Assembly: GCA_964628235.1 (NCBI GenBank)
Contig: CAZVLU010000044.1
Span: 1 to 29,203, forward strand
Source of the DNA: CAMAVH01 sp964628235
Lineage (GTDB): Bacteria > Pseudomonadota > Alphaproteobacteria > SMXQ01
Reading direction: 5' to 3'
Length of the DNA: 29,203 nt
Shown here: piece by piece, positions 13,972 through 22,943 of the stretch
How the letters are laid out: each line of letters begins with the position of its first letter
Position numbering within the stretch: position 1 is the first letter of the stretch
Translations under genes and position numbers: made by a program
The notes under the pieces: model-generated
What the model was told of the DNA's origin: nothing
The model's database searches: none
What the model saw: the letters and a program-made list of their open reading frames with translations, nothing else

Positions 13972-14496
13972 TTAGGCGTCCTGACGCTTGGATGTGGCGC
14001 CGTCCATCGCGCCGATCGCGTTCAGGCGGTTGCGCAGCGACAGATGATCGAGGCTCTTGAGCGGCAGATTGACGAAAACGCCGATTCGATTGCGCATGAA
14101 TTTCGCCGCCTGGACGAAGGCCGCTTTCTTTTCGACGTCGGTGCCCTCCACCTCCGCTGGGTCTTCGAGGCCCCAATGGGCGGTCATCGGCTGGCCTGGC
14201 CACAGCGGGCAAACTTCGCCGGCGGCGTTGTCGCAGACGGTGAAGATGAAATCCATCTTCGGCGCATCGGCCTTGGCGAATTCATCCCAGCTTTTCGAGC
14301 GCAGGCCGGCGGTCGGATAGCCCATGTCGGCGAGAACCGTCAGCGACAGCGGATGGACCGCACCCTTCGGCTGGCTGCCGGCTGAGAAGCCGCGAAACTT
14401 CCCGCCGCCTTCGCCGTTGAGGATCGCTTCGCCGAGAATGGACCGCGCCGAATTGCCGGTGCAGAGAAACAGCACGTTATAAATTGGGTCGGACAT
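13972..14496 (-). CDS. arsC: Arsenate reductase, low-molecular-weight phosphatase type
   Basis: This 174-residue protein has the LMW protein tyrosine phosphatase fold used by thioredoxin-linked arsenate reductases. The P-loop CTGNSARS is CX5R (Cys12 to Arg18). The resolving cysteines are candidates Cys88 and Cys96 in FTVCDNAAGEVCPLWPG, and the acid is in GLEDPAE. It therefore appears to use the triple-cysteine mechanism. The ATG at 14496, with GGAA upstream, begins homology; it overlaps the end of arsR by 20 bases. Together with the glutaredoxin-type enzyme it gives the operon two unrelated arsenate reductases. Confidence 0.93.
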   Translation of the reverse strand: MSDPIYNVLFLCTGNSARSILGEAILNGEGGGKFRGFSAGSQPKGAVHPLSLTVLADMGYPTAGLRSKSWDEFAKADAPKMDFIFTVCDNAAGEVCPLWPGQPMTAHWGLEDPAEVEGTDVEKKAAFVQAAKFMRNRIGVFVNLPLKSLDHLSLRNRLNAIGAMDGATSKRQDA

Positions 14497-14845
14497 GTTC
14501 GGATTCCTTCGGAGGACAGCAGGGGGTGAGATCGGCGACAAGCGGCGCGCACAGTTCGGGGCGACCGCCGCAACAGTCTTTCAACAAGAAGCCGACGACA
14601 TCGCGGACTTGGCCGAGATCGGCGCGATAGAGGATGGAACGACCCTGACGTTCGGACTCGATCAGCCCAGCCCGCGCCAAGATCGCCAGATGGCTCGACA
14701 TGGTGTTGTGCGGCACGCCCAAGGCGGCGGCGACATCGCCCGCCGGCAAACCGTCCGGCTCATGGCCCACCAGGAGCTTGAAGGCGTCGAGCCGGGTCGG
14801 CTGCGCCAAAGCGGCGAGGGCTGCGATGGTTTTCATATTGTCCAT
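14477..14845 (-). CDS. arsR: ArsR/SmtB-family arsenic-responsive repressor
   Basis: This 122-residue winged-helix repressor heads the ars operon and should leave DNA when it binds arsenite. The HTH region is LPAGDVAAALGVPHNTMSSH followed by LAILARAGLIESERQGRSI. The classical ELCVCDL metal motif is absent; instead a C-terminal cluster of cysteines occurs at KDCCGGRPELC and LTPCCPP, a likely As(III) site as in other ArsR types that evolved separate sites. The ATG at 14845 overlaps the operator by one base; an alternative ATG is at 14836. No Shine-Dalgarno sequence is seen, so the transcript may be leaderless. Confidence 0.93.
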   Translation of the reverse strand: MDNMKTIAALAALAQPTRLDAFKLLVGHEPDGLPAGDVAAALGVPHNTMSSHLAILARAGLIESERQGRSILYRADLGQVRDVVGFLLKDCCGGRPELCAPLVADLTPCCPPKESEHVRPNL

Positions 14846-14866
14846 ATGTCGAGATATATCGACATA
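14845..14866. promoter_or_regulatory. ArsR-type operator at the arsR start codon
   Basis: TATGTCGA and TCGACATA form a perfect 8-base inverted repeat around the 6-base spacer GATATA. Its edge is the first base of the arsR ATG. Position and symmetry suit autorepression of the whole ars operon. Confidence 0.8.
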
Positions 14867-14904
14867 ATAAATGGGACGCAAGCGCGGCGTGAATGAGCCG
14901 CAAA

Positions 14905-16170
14905 TTAGCTGGTCTGCGGCGGCCGGACGGCGTTGGGGTCCATTTCCAAGCTGGCGGCGACGACGGCGCGACGCTGCCACAGCCAGGCGGCGGCGATCAG
15001 CGACAAAGCGCCGCCGGCGATGAAGACCGCCGGCAGGCCGACCGCCTCCGACGCGCTGCCCATCATCACCGCGCCGAGCGCCGGGGTGCCGCGGAAGATG
15101 ACGCCATACAGGCTCATGACGCGGCCGCGCATCTGACTTTCCACGGCGTTCTGCATCAGCGTCTGGGTGCTGGTGCCGTTCACCGTCATGCAGGCGCCGC
15201 AAATGAAAGCGCCGACGAGGCCGACGAGGAAAATGTCTGTGGCCGCCAAAATCATGATGCCCGCCGCGCCGATCGGCAGGCTGATGATCGAGAACAGGCT
15301 GAGCTTCTTCACGCTGCCGCGCTGCGCCAACCAAATCGCCGTGCTCAGCGCGCCGAGACCGGCCGCTGCCGTGAGCATGGACAGGCCGTGCGCGCCCATG
15401 CCGTAGATCAGGTCGGACACGCCGGGCAACAGGTCGATGAAGGGCTTGATGCCGACGCCGACGGCCATCAGCGTGAGCAGCATCGGGCCAATCCCCGGAT
15501 GGCGGAAGGCATAAGAAAAGCCCTCGACGGTTTGACGCCAGATGCCGCCCTTCTTGCTCGCCAATTCGTCCGGATAGAGATCGCGCATCATATAGAGGCC
15601 GATCAGCAACGAGAGGAAGCTAAAGGCGTTGAAGGCGAAGGCCCCGCCCGTGCCCCAATGGACGATGATGAAGCCGCCGACGGCAGGCCCGAGAAAGCGG
15701 GCCAAGTTGAACAGGCCGGCGTTGACCGCCACGGCCGAGCCGATGTTCTCCCGGCTGACCATGCCGGCGACCATGGCGAGGCGCGCCGCCGTATTGAACG
15801 ACATGACAATGCCGAGAAACAGCGTCAGGCCGAACAGCGTCCAGGCATCGATCCAGCCGAGGTAGGTCAGCACGGTGAGCGCGATCGACTGAAGCATCGC
15901 CAACGTCTGCGTGACCTTCATGATCGTCAGACGATCGACGCGGTCAGCCAGCACGCCGGCAAGCGGCGAAAACAGCACGGTGGGGAAAAGATCGGCGAAG
16001 GCGATCAAGCCGAGCCAAGCCGGCGACTTGGTCAATTCCCAGGTCAGCCAGCCGATCGCGATGCGCTGCGTCCACATGCCGACCAAGGCGAGCGCAGAGC
16101 CGATGGTAAAAAGGCGGAAATTGCGTTCCGACAGCGCGCGGGCGATGCCGCCGTAGCCGCTTTTGGCCAT
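14905..16170 (-). CDS. MFS transporter, EntS/TMS-effector type
   Basis: This 421-residue inner-membrane protein belongs to the major facilitator superfamily, the branch with EntS-like exporters (MFS_3). About twelve hydrophobic segments are visible. The loop 2-3 motif appears as LAGVLADRVDRLTIMK, and LFNLARFLGPAVGGFIIV is typical of this branch. The ATG at 16170 gives a short cytosolic N-terminus ending ALSERNFRLF, common in the family. It lies 59 bases upstream of arsR on the same strand; the ArsR operator lies in that gap, so the ars operon probably starts separately. Substrate is unknown; a link with arsenic is only positional. Confidence 0.88.
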   Translation of the reverse strand: MAKSGYGGIARALSERNFRLFTIGSALALVGMWTQRIAIGWLTWELTKSPAWLGLIAFADLFPTVLFSPLAGVLADRVDRLTIMKVTQTLAMLQSIALTVLTYLGWIDAWTLFGLTLFLGIVMSFNTAARLAMVAGMVSRENIGSAVAVNAGLFNLARFLGPAVGGFIIVHWGTGGAFAFNAFSFLSLLIGLYMMRDLYPDELASKKGGIWRQTVEGFSYAFRHPGIGPMLLTLMAVGVGIKPFIDLLPGVSDLIYGMGAHGLSMLTAAAGLGALSTAIWLAQRGSVKKLSLFSIISLPIGAAGIMILAATDIFLVGLVGAFICGACMTVNGTSTQTLMQNAVESQMRGRVMSLYGVIFRGTPALGAVMMGSASEAVGLPAVFIAGGALSLIAAAWLWQRRAVVAASLEMDPNAVRPPQTS

Positions 16171-16347
16171 GGGAAAGGCTCGGGGAATTTGGGGCTGACG
16201 AAAAACATACGACGGGCCGTGAAGCCCGGATTTGAGTGTGTTCTAATCCCCTCTCCCCCGAGCCGCAACCGCTGGCGCGGGGCATGGCTATACATTAAGT
16301 ATTTATTGGCGCTACGCGCGCGCACCGCCCAAGAGTATAAAACGCCC

Positions 16348-17139
<792 letters not shown>

Positions 17140-17149
17140 TGGGTCGGCG

Positions 17150-18112
17150 ATGATCCGCGCCGCGACTGACCAAAGCATCGCCGAGGCCGCTGCGCTGCTG
17201 CGCGCCGGCGCGCTCGTCGCCCTGCCGACCGAAACGGTCTACGGCCTCGGCGGCGACGCGACCAACGACGCAGCGGTCGCCGCTATCTATGCCGCTAAGG
17301 GCCGCCCGACGTTCAATCCGCTGATCGTCCATGTCGCCGATCTCGCCGCGGCCGAGAAATTGGTCGTCGTCGATGATCGCGCGCACCAGTTGGCCGCAGC
17401 CTTCTGGCCCGGGCCGCTGACGTTGGTGCTGCCGCGTCGCGAAAACAGCGGTCTATCGCTGCTGCTCAGCGCCGGCCTCGATACGGTCGCCATACGCAGC
17501 CCCGACCATCCCGTCGCGCAAAGCCTGCTGATCGCCGCGAACCGGCCGATCGCCGCGCCGAGCGCCAACCGCTCGACTGAAGTGAGCCCGACCACGGCAC
17601 AGCATGTCGCCGACTCATTCGCCGGCGTTGCGAACGGGCCGGCGATGATCCTCGATGCCGGCGCTTGCGCCGTCGGCGTCGAATCCACCGTGCTCGATCT
17701 CAGCCTGCCGATCCCGACGCTGCTGCGGCCGGGCGGCGTGACGCCCGAACAGATCGCCGCCGTGATCGGTCCGATCCAGCGCGCGCATCATGGCGATCTC
17801 GGCAGCGCCGCGCGGCCCTCGCCTGGCATGATGGCGCGGCATTACGCGCCGCGCTGCCCCGTGCGCCTCGACGCCCGCTCCGTCGCGCCGGATGAGGCGC
17901 TGCTCGCCTTCGGCGCGCCGCTTCCTGGCGCGGCCCAGACGCTGAACCTCAGCGCGCGCGGCGATCTGGTGGAAGCCGCAGCCAATCTATTCGCCATGCT
18001 GCGCGCCCTCGACGAACCGGGTTTCGCCGCCATCGCCGTCATGCCGGTGCCGAACGAAGGCCTCGGCCTCGCCATCAACGACCGATTGGCGCGCGCCGCC
18101 ACGCCGGCTTAA
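17150..18112 (+). CDS. tsaC: L-threonylcarbamoyladenylate synthase, Sua5 type
   Basis: This 320-residue protein makes threonylcarbamoyl-AMP from threonine, bicarbonate and ATP for the t6A37 modification of ANN-decoding tRNAs. The N-terminal YrdC domain (1 to about 195) shows PTETVYGLGGDA, AAKGRPTFNPLIVHV, FWPGPLTLVL and APSANRS. PSPGMMARHYAP marks the start of the C-terminal Sua5 domain, which is absent from short TsaC. Length is normal for Sua5. The ATG at 17150 is ten bases after the cysQ stop. Such genes are essential or nearly so in many bacteria. Next gene starts nine bases downstream. Confidence 0.95.
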   Translation: MIRAATDQSIAEAAALLRAGALVALPTETVYGLGGDATNDAAVAAIYAAKGRPTFNPLIVHVADLAAAEKLVVVDDRAHQLAAAFWPGPLTLVLPRRENSGLSLLLSAGLDTVAIRSPDHPVAQSLLIAANRPIAAPSANRSTEVSPTTAQHVADSFAGVANGPAMILDAGACAVGVESTVLDLSLPIPTLLRPGGVTPEQIAAVIGPIQRAHHGDLGSAARPSPGMMARHYAPRCPVRLDARSVAPDEALLAFGAPLPGAAQTLNLSARGDLVEAAANLFAMLRALDEPGFAAIAVMPVPNEGLGLAINDRLARAATPA

Positions 18113-18121
18113 ACTGATCCC

Positions 18122-19579
18122 ATGAGCGCCCCGCCCCCCACCGCCAGGTCTGACGCGCCGATCCTCGTCAGCGATGCCGACCGCGACGTTCTGGCCGCGA
18201 TCAAGATCGTCGTCGGTCCGAAAGGCTGGCTCGACGCTGCCGGCGACATCGCGCCCTATCTGCATGACCAGCGCGGCCTCTATGTCGGGCGCACGCTTGC
18301 CGTGGTGCGCCCCGCCAGCACCGAAGAAGTCGCCGCCGTGGTCAGTCTTTGCGCGGCGGCGAAACTGCCCATCGTGCCGCAAGGCGGCAATACCGGTCTT
18401 GTCGTCGGCTCGGTGCCGGACGGCTCGGGGCGCAGCATCGTGCTGAGCCTCGCGCGCATGAATAAAATCCGCGCGATCGATCCGATCAACAACACGATGA
18501 CGGTGGATGCCGGCTGCGTGCTCGCCAGCTTGCAACAGGCCGCGTCCGAAGCGGACCGGCTGTTTCCGCTCAGCCTCGGGGCCGAGGGCAGTTGCATGAT
18601 CGGCGGCAATCTCTCGACCAACGCCGGTGGCGTGCAAGTTCTGCGCTACGGCAATGCGCGCAATCTCGTGCTCGGCCTCGAGGTCGTGTTGCCCGACGGA
18701 CGCATGTGGGATGGCTTGCGCGGTTTGCGCAAAGACAACGCCGGCTACGACCTCAAGCAGCTTTTCATGGGCGCGGAAGGCACGCTCGGCGTCATCACCG
18801 GCGCGGTGCTGCGCCTCTTCCCGCAGCCGCGCAGCGTCGTCACCGTCTTCGCCGCCGTGCCCAAGCTGGCGCATGTCATGGAACTGCTCGGCGAAGCGCA
18901 GGCGGCGACGGGCGAAGCGGTGCGCGGCTTCGAGCTGATCCCCGAGATCGGCCTCGACTTCGTCACGCGCCATATCGAAGGGACGAGCCGGCCGCTCAAG
19001 ACCGCCTCGCCTTGGTATGTGCTGATGGAATTCGCCGGCGGCGACGAGAAATTGCGGAGCAGCGTCGAAGCCTTTCTCGAAGCCGCCTTCGAATCGGGCC
19101 GCGTCGCCGACGCGACAATCGCCGAGAGCGAAACGCAGGCCAAACAGATCTGGCGCATCCGCGAGACCTTGCCGGAAGCGCAGACCCGCGAAGGCGGCAG
19201 CATCAAGCATGACGTCGCCGTGCCGATCTCGCGCATCGTCGACCTGATCGAGCAAGGCACCCGCCGCTTGGAAGCCTGGTTGCCCGGCGCGCGCGCCTTC
19301 CCGTTCGGCCATGTCGGCGACGGCAATATCCATTTCAACGTCAGCCAGCCGCCCGGCATGGACAAGGCCGCCTTCATCGCGCGCTGGGACGAAGCCAACA
19401 AGATCATCCATGACCTCACGGCGGAATTGCGCGGCAGCTTCTCGGCGGAACATGGCATCGGCCGGCTCAAGCGCGCGGAATTGACGCATTACCGCTCGGC
19501 GGTCGAGATCGATCTCATGCGCCGCGTGAAAGCCGCGCTTGATCCCGAGGGGCTGATGAATCCGGGCATCATCCTGTGA
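18122..19579 (+). CDS. FAD-linked D-2-hydroxyacid dehydrogenase (GlcD/D2HGDH-like)
   Basis: This 485-residue flavoenzyme is of the FAD_binding_4/FAD-oxidase_C type that includes D-lactate dehydrogenase, glycolate oxidase GlcD and D-2-hydroxyglutarate dehydrogenase. The FAD-binding half shows VPQGGNTGLVVGSVPD, GGNLSTNAGGVQVLRYGN and MGAEGTLGVITGAVL. The substrate half carries the metal-site motif FGHVGDGNIHFNV and EHGIGRLK. Its overall pattern is closest, in my judgement, to D2HGDH-like proteins, but substrate cannot be read from sequence. Electrons probably pass to an acceptor other than O2. The stop overlaps the start of the vanZ-like gene in GTGA. Confidence 0.92.
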   Translation: MSAPPPTARSDAPILVSDADRDVLAAIKIVVGPKGWLDAAGDIAPYLHDQRGLYVGRTLAVVRPASTEEVAAVVSLCAAAKLPIVPQGGNTGLVVGSVPDGSGRSIVLSLARMNKIRAIDPINNTMTVDAGCVLASLQQAASEADRLFPLSLGAEGSCMIGGNLSTNAGGVQVLRYGNARNLVLGLEVVLPDGRMWDGLRGLRKDNAGYDLKQLFMGAEGTLGVITGAVLRLFPQPRSVVTVFAAVPKLAHVMELLGEAQAATGEAVRGFELIPEIGLDFVTRHIEGTSRPLKTASPWYVLMEFAGGDEKLRSSVEAFLEAAFESGRVADATIAESETQAKQIWRIRETLPEAQTREGGSIKHDVAVPISRIVDLIEQGTRRLEAWLPGARAFPFGHVGDGNIHFNVSQPPGMDKAAFIARWDEANKIIHDLTAELRGSFSAEHGIGRLKRAELTHYRSAVEIDLMRRVKAALDPEGLMNPGIIL

Positions 19580-19977
19580 GCCTATCAGCCGCAACGCCCT
19601 GGCCGGCGATCCCGCGCGGCTGGCAACAGGCCGCCTTGTTCGCCTGGATCGCCGGCATGGCCACGGTGGCGGTCTTCTCGCTGTCGTCGCGCCTCGGCCC
19701 GCCGGAAGGCTTGGGCATGGACAAAATCGTGCATTTCGCCGGCTATATGATCCTCGCCTTGCAAACTCAGCCGGCCTTCTCGACACGCCGCGCCGCGCTG
19801 ATCGCGGCGCTTTGCATGATCCCCTTCGGCATCGCCATGGAAGTCGGGCAGGACTACGTGCCGGGGCGCCAGGCCGACGGCTTCGACGCCATGGCCAACA
19901 GCATCGGCGCGCTAATGGGCATCGCCGTCGCGCCGGCTTTCCGCCGCCTCTGCGCGCGCCTCGTCGCGCGAGCCTAA
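19576..19977 (+). CDS. VanZ-like membrane protein
   Basis: This 133-residue inner-membrane protein has the VanZ-like pattern: a first hydrophobic helix at about 20-38, MDKIVHFAGYMILAL, a third segment around AALCMIPFGIAMEVGQDYVPGR and a final ANSIGALMGIAVAP. Charged D-K-H and E-Q-D positions in the helices are typical of the family. VanZ itself gives teicoplanin resistance; functions of relatives are mostly unknown. The GTG start at 19576 overlaps the previous stop (GTGA), indicating translational coupling. Its TAA at 19975-19977 overlaps the TAG of the convergent dehydrogenase gene. Confidence 0.85.
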   Translation: MSLSAATPWPAIPRGWQQAALFAWIAGMATVAVFSLSSRLGPPEGLGMDKIVHFAGYMILALQTQPAFSTRRAALIAALCMIPFGIAMEVGQDYVPGRQADGFDAMANSIGALMGIAVAPAFRRLCARLVARA

Positions 19978-21221
19978 TTGCCCGTGTAGCTGACGCGCCA
20001 GATCACGTTGGCGACATCGTCGGCGACGAGCAGGCTGCCGTCCTTCGCCACCGCCGTGCCGACCGGACGACCGATGACGCGGGCGGTCGACGCGCCATCG
20101 ACCCAAAAGCCCGACATGAAGACTTCATAATGGCTCGCTGGCTTGCCGTTCTCGAAGGGCACGAAGGCGACGGTGTAGCCGCGCGGGCTCCCGGCATTCC
20201 ACGAGCCGTGCAGGCCGACGAAAGCGCCGCCACGATATTTCTGCGGAAAGCTGCTGCCGGTGTAGAAGGCCAAGCCGAGCGCGGCCGCATGGGCTTCGAA
20301 CAGAGTATCCGGCACGATGGCCCGCTTCACCAAATCGGGCCGCCGGTCGGCGAAGCCTGGCTGCGGATAGCTGCCGATATAGCTGTAAGGCCAGCCGTAG
20401 AAGCCGCCGTCCTGCACACGCGTCAGATAGTCCGGCACAAGCCCATCGCCCATGCCATCGCGCTCATTGACGACAGTGAAAAGATCGTTGCTGCCCGGAT
20501 AGAAAGCGATGCCGACCGGATTGCGCAGGCCGGCGGCGAAGGTGCGCTGCTTGCTGCCATCGGCGGCGAACTCCTGAATCGTCGCGCGCGGCTCGGGCTC
20601 CTCGGCGATGTTGCCGGCCGAACCGATCGAGACGTAAATCTTGCTGCCGTCCGGGCTGAAGGCGAGGTTGCGCGTCGCATGGCCGTCTGTGCCGCCGAAG
20701 GCGCCCTCGGGCGTGATGCGCTGCGGGCGAACCGTCGCTTTATCCATGCCAGCGCTGTAGGGCACCCGCCAAATGCCGGCGCGGTCGCCGATATAGAGCG
20801 CGCCACCCTGCAGGGCGAGGCCGTGGGGATAGTCGAAGCCTTCCGCGAAGACGGAGCGGCTGTCGGCCCTGCCGTCGCCATCGCTGTCGCGCAGCAGCAC
20901 AACATGGCGCGAGCGCGGCTCGGCGAGGAAGATTTCGCCGTCCGGCCCGACCTCGAGCCAACGGGCATGGTTCAACTTGTCGGCAAAGATGTTCACTGTG
21001 AAGCCGGCCGGCACCCGCGGCATTTGATCGTCCCGGCGTGTGACCGGGGACGAACGGTTCGAGCGGCTCGGGGTCGCGCCCGGCGCCGGCATATCCCCTG
21101 GCCTGACCTCGATGCGGGTCCCTGGGGCCGGGTCGGCAGCCCGGACCTGGGTTGTATAAACGGCAGCGCTGAGGGCGGCGAGAACAGCGAAGCAAGCCAA
21201 GGCTCGGTGATGCGAAATCAT
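19974..21221 (-). CDS. Periplasmic glucose/sorbosone dehydrogenase-type protein
   Basis: This 415-residue protein is a six-bladed beta-propeller of the GSDH family (COG2133), relatives of PQQ-dependent aldose dehydrogenases. An N-terminal signal peptide (residues 1 to about 29, ending VRA before ADP) directs it to the periplasm. Family marks include FADKLNHARWLEVGPDGEIF, the Asp-rich DSDGDGRAD loop that may bind calcium, FAEGFDYPHGLAL, GLRNPVGIAFYPG and VGLHGSWNAGSPRGY. The ATG at 21221 has GGAG upstream; the in-frame TTG at 21239 is rejected. PQQ dependence is family-based and not shown. It converges on the vanZ-like gene. Confidence 0.88.
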   Translation of the reverse strand: MISHHRALACFAVLAALSAAVYTTQVRAADPAPGTRIEVRPGDMPAPGATPSRSNRSSPVTRRDDQMPRVPAGFTVNIFADKLNHARWLEVGPDGEIFLAEPRSRHVVLLRDSDGDGRADSRSVFAEGFDYPHGLALQGGALYIGDRAGIWRVPYSAGMDKATVRPQRITPEGAFGGTDGHATRNLAFSPDGSKIYVSIGSAGNIAEEPEPRATIQEFAADGSKQRTFAAGLRNPVGIAFYPGSNDLFTVVNERDGMGDGLVPDYLTRVQDGGFYGWPYSYIGSYPQPGFADRRPDLVKRAIVPDTLFEAHAAALGLAFYTGSSFPQKYRGGAFVGLHGSWNAGSPRGYTVAFVPFENGKPASHYEVFMSGFWVDGASTARVIGRPVGTAVAKDGSLLVADDVANVIWRVSYTGN

Positions 21222-21432
21222 CGTGGTGAACTCCAACAAACGGGCGTTTTCCCCAGCCCGACTAAGCTGTCAGGGGTGCCGGACGGCGGCAAATCACGCT
21301 CCCGTCAGGCCGTCTTGTGGGGCAAACGGCTTTAAACCTAAGGCGCTCCTTGGAGTTCCAAGCCCGCGGATAAAGTCTTGGTTACCTCTGCGAAATCGCT
21401 GTAATTGCAAATAATTTTCTCCTAATGTGCAT

Positions 21433-21453
21433 AGGTTAAACGGCGTATAACCT
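21433..21453. promoter_or_regulatory. 21-bp dyad upstream of the response regulator
   Basis: AGGTTA and TAACCT are perfect inverted arms around nine bases, 33 bases before the response-regulator ATG. The stretch from about 21380 to 21470 is also AT-richer than its surroundings. It may be an operator or promoter element; the cognate factor is unknown. Confidence 0.35.
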
Positions 21454-21486
21454 TGCCTAAAAGGATAAGACCGAGAGGATGTATTG

Positions 21487-22170
21487 ATGTTGCGCGTGCT
21501 TGTCGCCGATGACCATCCGCTGTTTCGCGATGGCCTTCGGATCCTCCTCCAGCAGTTGGAAGACAGAGTGACGGTCCACGAAGCCGGCACGCTGGCCGAC
21601 GCGCTGCAACTGGCGCAAACCCATGCCGCCGAACTCAATTTGCTGCTCGTCGACCTGCGCATGCCGGGCGCGAGCGGTTTCGATGGCGTCAGGGCGCTGC
21701 GCGCCGCCGCCCCGAAGGCGCCCTTGGTCGTCATTTCCGGCTACGAAACCAAACGCAACGCCGAGCAAGCTCTCGAAGCCGGCGCTGCGGGATTCATTCC
21801 TAAATCGACGTCCTCCAGCGTGACGCTGAACGCCTTGAAGCTGGTTTTGCTCGGCGAGGTTTATGTGCCGCCCTCCTTGATCTACGGGCCGCAGACAGAC
21901 GATCCCGACTCGGAAATCGGCGGGACGCCGAGCGCCCCAAGCCTCGATCTGTCGAAGCTCGCGCCGCTCACTCAGCGTCAGCTCGACGTTCTGGCCCTGA
22001 TCGGCCAAGGCAAATCCAACAAAGACATCGCCGACAAGCTCGGCATCTCCGAAGGCACGGTGAAGGTCCATGTCGGCGCCATCCTCAAAGTGCTCGGCGC
22101 GACCAACCGCACGCAAGCGGCGCTTATGGCGATCGACATGGGCGTGACGCCGGAATCGACCGCCGCCTAA
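21487..22170 (+). CDS. NarL/FixJ-type response regulator
   Basis: This 227-residue two-domain transcription factor has an N-terminal receiver domain (about 1-120) with acid pair Asp8-Asp9, phospho-acceptor Asp56 in LLLVDLRMPG, and Lys in GFIPKSTS. A linker precedes a C-terminal LuxR-type HTH, LTQRQLDVLALIGQGKSNKD followed by IADKLGISEGTVKVHVGAIL. The ATG at 21487 has AGAGG upstream; an adjacent TTG is disregarded. No histidine kinase is in the window, so it is an orphan here. The upstream 265 bases are non-coding and contain a short dyad. Confidence 0.94.
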   Translation: MLRVLVADDHPLFRDGLRILLQQLEDRVTVHEAGTLADALQLAQTHAAELNLLLVDLRMPGASGFDGVRALRAAAPKAPLVVISGYETKRNAEQALEAGAAGFIPKSTSSSVTLNALKLVLLGEVYVPPSLIYGPQTDDPDSEIGGTPSAPSLDLSKLAPLTQRQLDVLALIGQGKSNKDIADKLGISEGTVKVHVGAILKVLGATNRTQAALMAIDMGVTPESTAA

Positions 22171-22240
22171 ATTCACCTACGGCATCTACCGAACCGCGCC
22201 GGAAAAAAATCTGGGCGGTCACGCTCGGGAGGGCGGCGCG

Positions 22241-22942
22241 ATGATCGGGACTTTGACCACAACGGTCGGCGGCAGCGCCATGACGATTCATCTGGCGCAG
22301 CCGCAAGGCTTCGCCGGTCCCCGCCCCTGCATATTGGTGTTCCACCACAAGGGCGGCGTCGATGAATTTACCCAAGAGCGCCTGATGCGCCTTGCCGAGG
22401 CCGGCTATCTCGCCGCAGCGCCCGACTTCTATCACCGCAAAGCTGACGCCGACGTCGATAGCAAAATGGCAGCGATGCTCGACGACGAGATTGTCGCCGA
22501 CGCCATGGCGGCGCTCGCCGCTGTCAAAGCCGCCGCCCCAGTGCGCGGCGACGCGCTTGCCACGCTCGGCCATTGTATGGGCGGGCGCATGTCTCTGCTG
22601 GTCAGCAGCGCCCAACCCGGCTTCGTCGCCTGCGTCGCCTACTATCCGGGCAATATGTTCGTCGCCAGAGGCGACGGTCCCTCGCCGTTCGACAAACTGT
22701 CGGGGCTCAAAGCCGCGACGGCTGTCTTCGTCGGCAACGACGATATCAACCCCTCTCCTGAGGATGTCGATAAGCTCGACGACGCCATGACCGGTTTCGG
22801 CGTCCGCCACACGATCCATCGCTATGACGGCGCAGCGCATGCCTTTCAGAATTTCACCGAACCGAGCCGCCACCGCGAGGCGCAAGCGCGCGATGCCTGG
22901 GGCAAGACGCTCGCTTTCCTGGCGGCTGAACTGAAGCCTTAG
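22241..22942 (+). CDS. Dienelactone hydrolase family protein
   Basis: This 233-residue alpha/beta hydrolase is of the dienelactone hydrolase type. The nucleophile elbow GHCMGGR has Cys112, the Cys form typical of this family rather than Ser; His200 in GAAHAFQNF completes the triad with an Asp, probably in VGNDDIN (167-168). The opening CILVFHHKGGVDEF is also family-typical. True dienelactone hydrolases act in chlorocatechol degradation, but most genomic members have unknown ester or lactone substrates, and no catechol genes are near. GGGAGG lies upstream of the ATG at 22241. The stop is one base from the stop of the convergent gene. Confidence 0.9.
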   Translation: MIGTLTTTVGGSAMTIHLAQPQGFAGPRPCILVFHHKGGVDEFTQERLMRLAEAGYLAAAPDFYHRKADADVDSKMAAMLDDEIVADAMAALAAVKAAAPVRGDALATLGHCMGGRMSLLVSSAQPGFVACVAYYPGNMFVARGDGPSPFDKLSGLKAATAVFVGNDDINPSPEDVDKLDDAMTGFGVRHTIHRYDGAAHAFQNFTEPSRHREAQARDAWGKTLAFLAAELKP

Positions 22943-22943
22943 A

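Noticed and set aside
17987..19786. A 599-codon minus-strand frame
   Set aside because: It is a mirror of the FAD-linked dehydrogenase, with no motifs and low-complexity composition caused by GC-rich third positions.
19812..21335. A 507-codon plus-strand frame
   Set aside because: It is antisense to the sugar dehydrogenase, whose signal peptide and propeller motifs are clear on the other strand.
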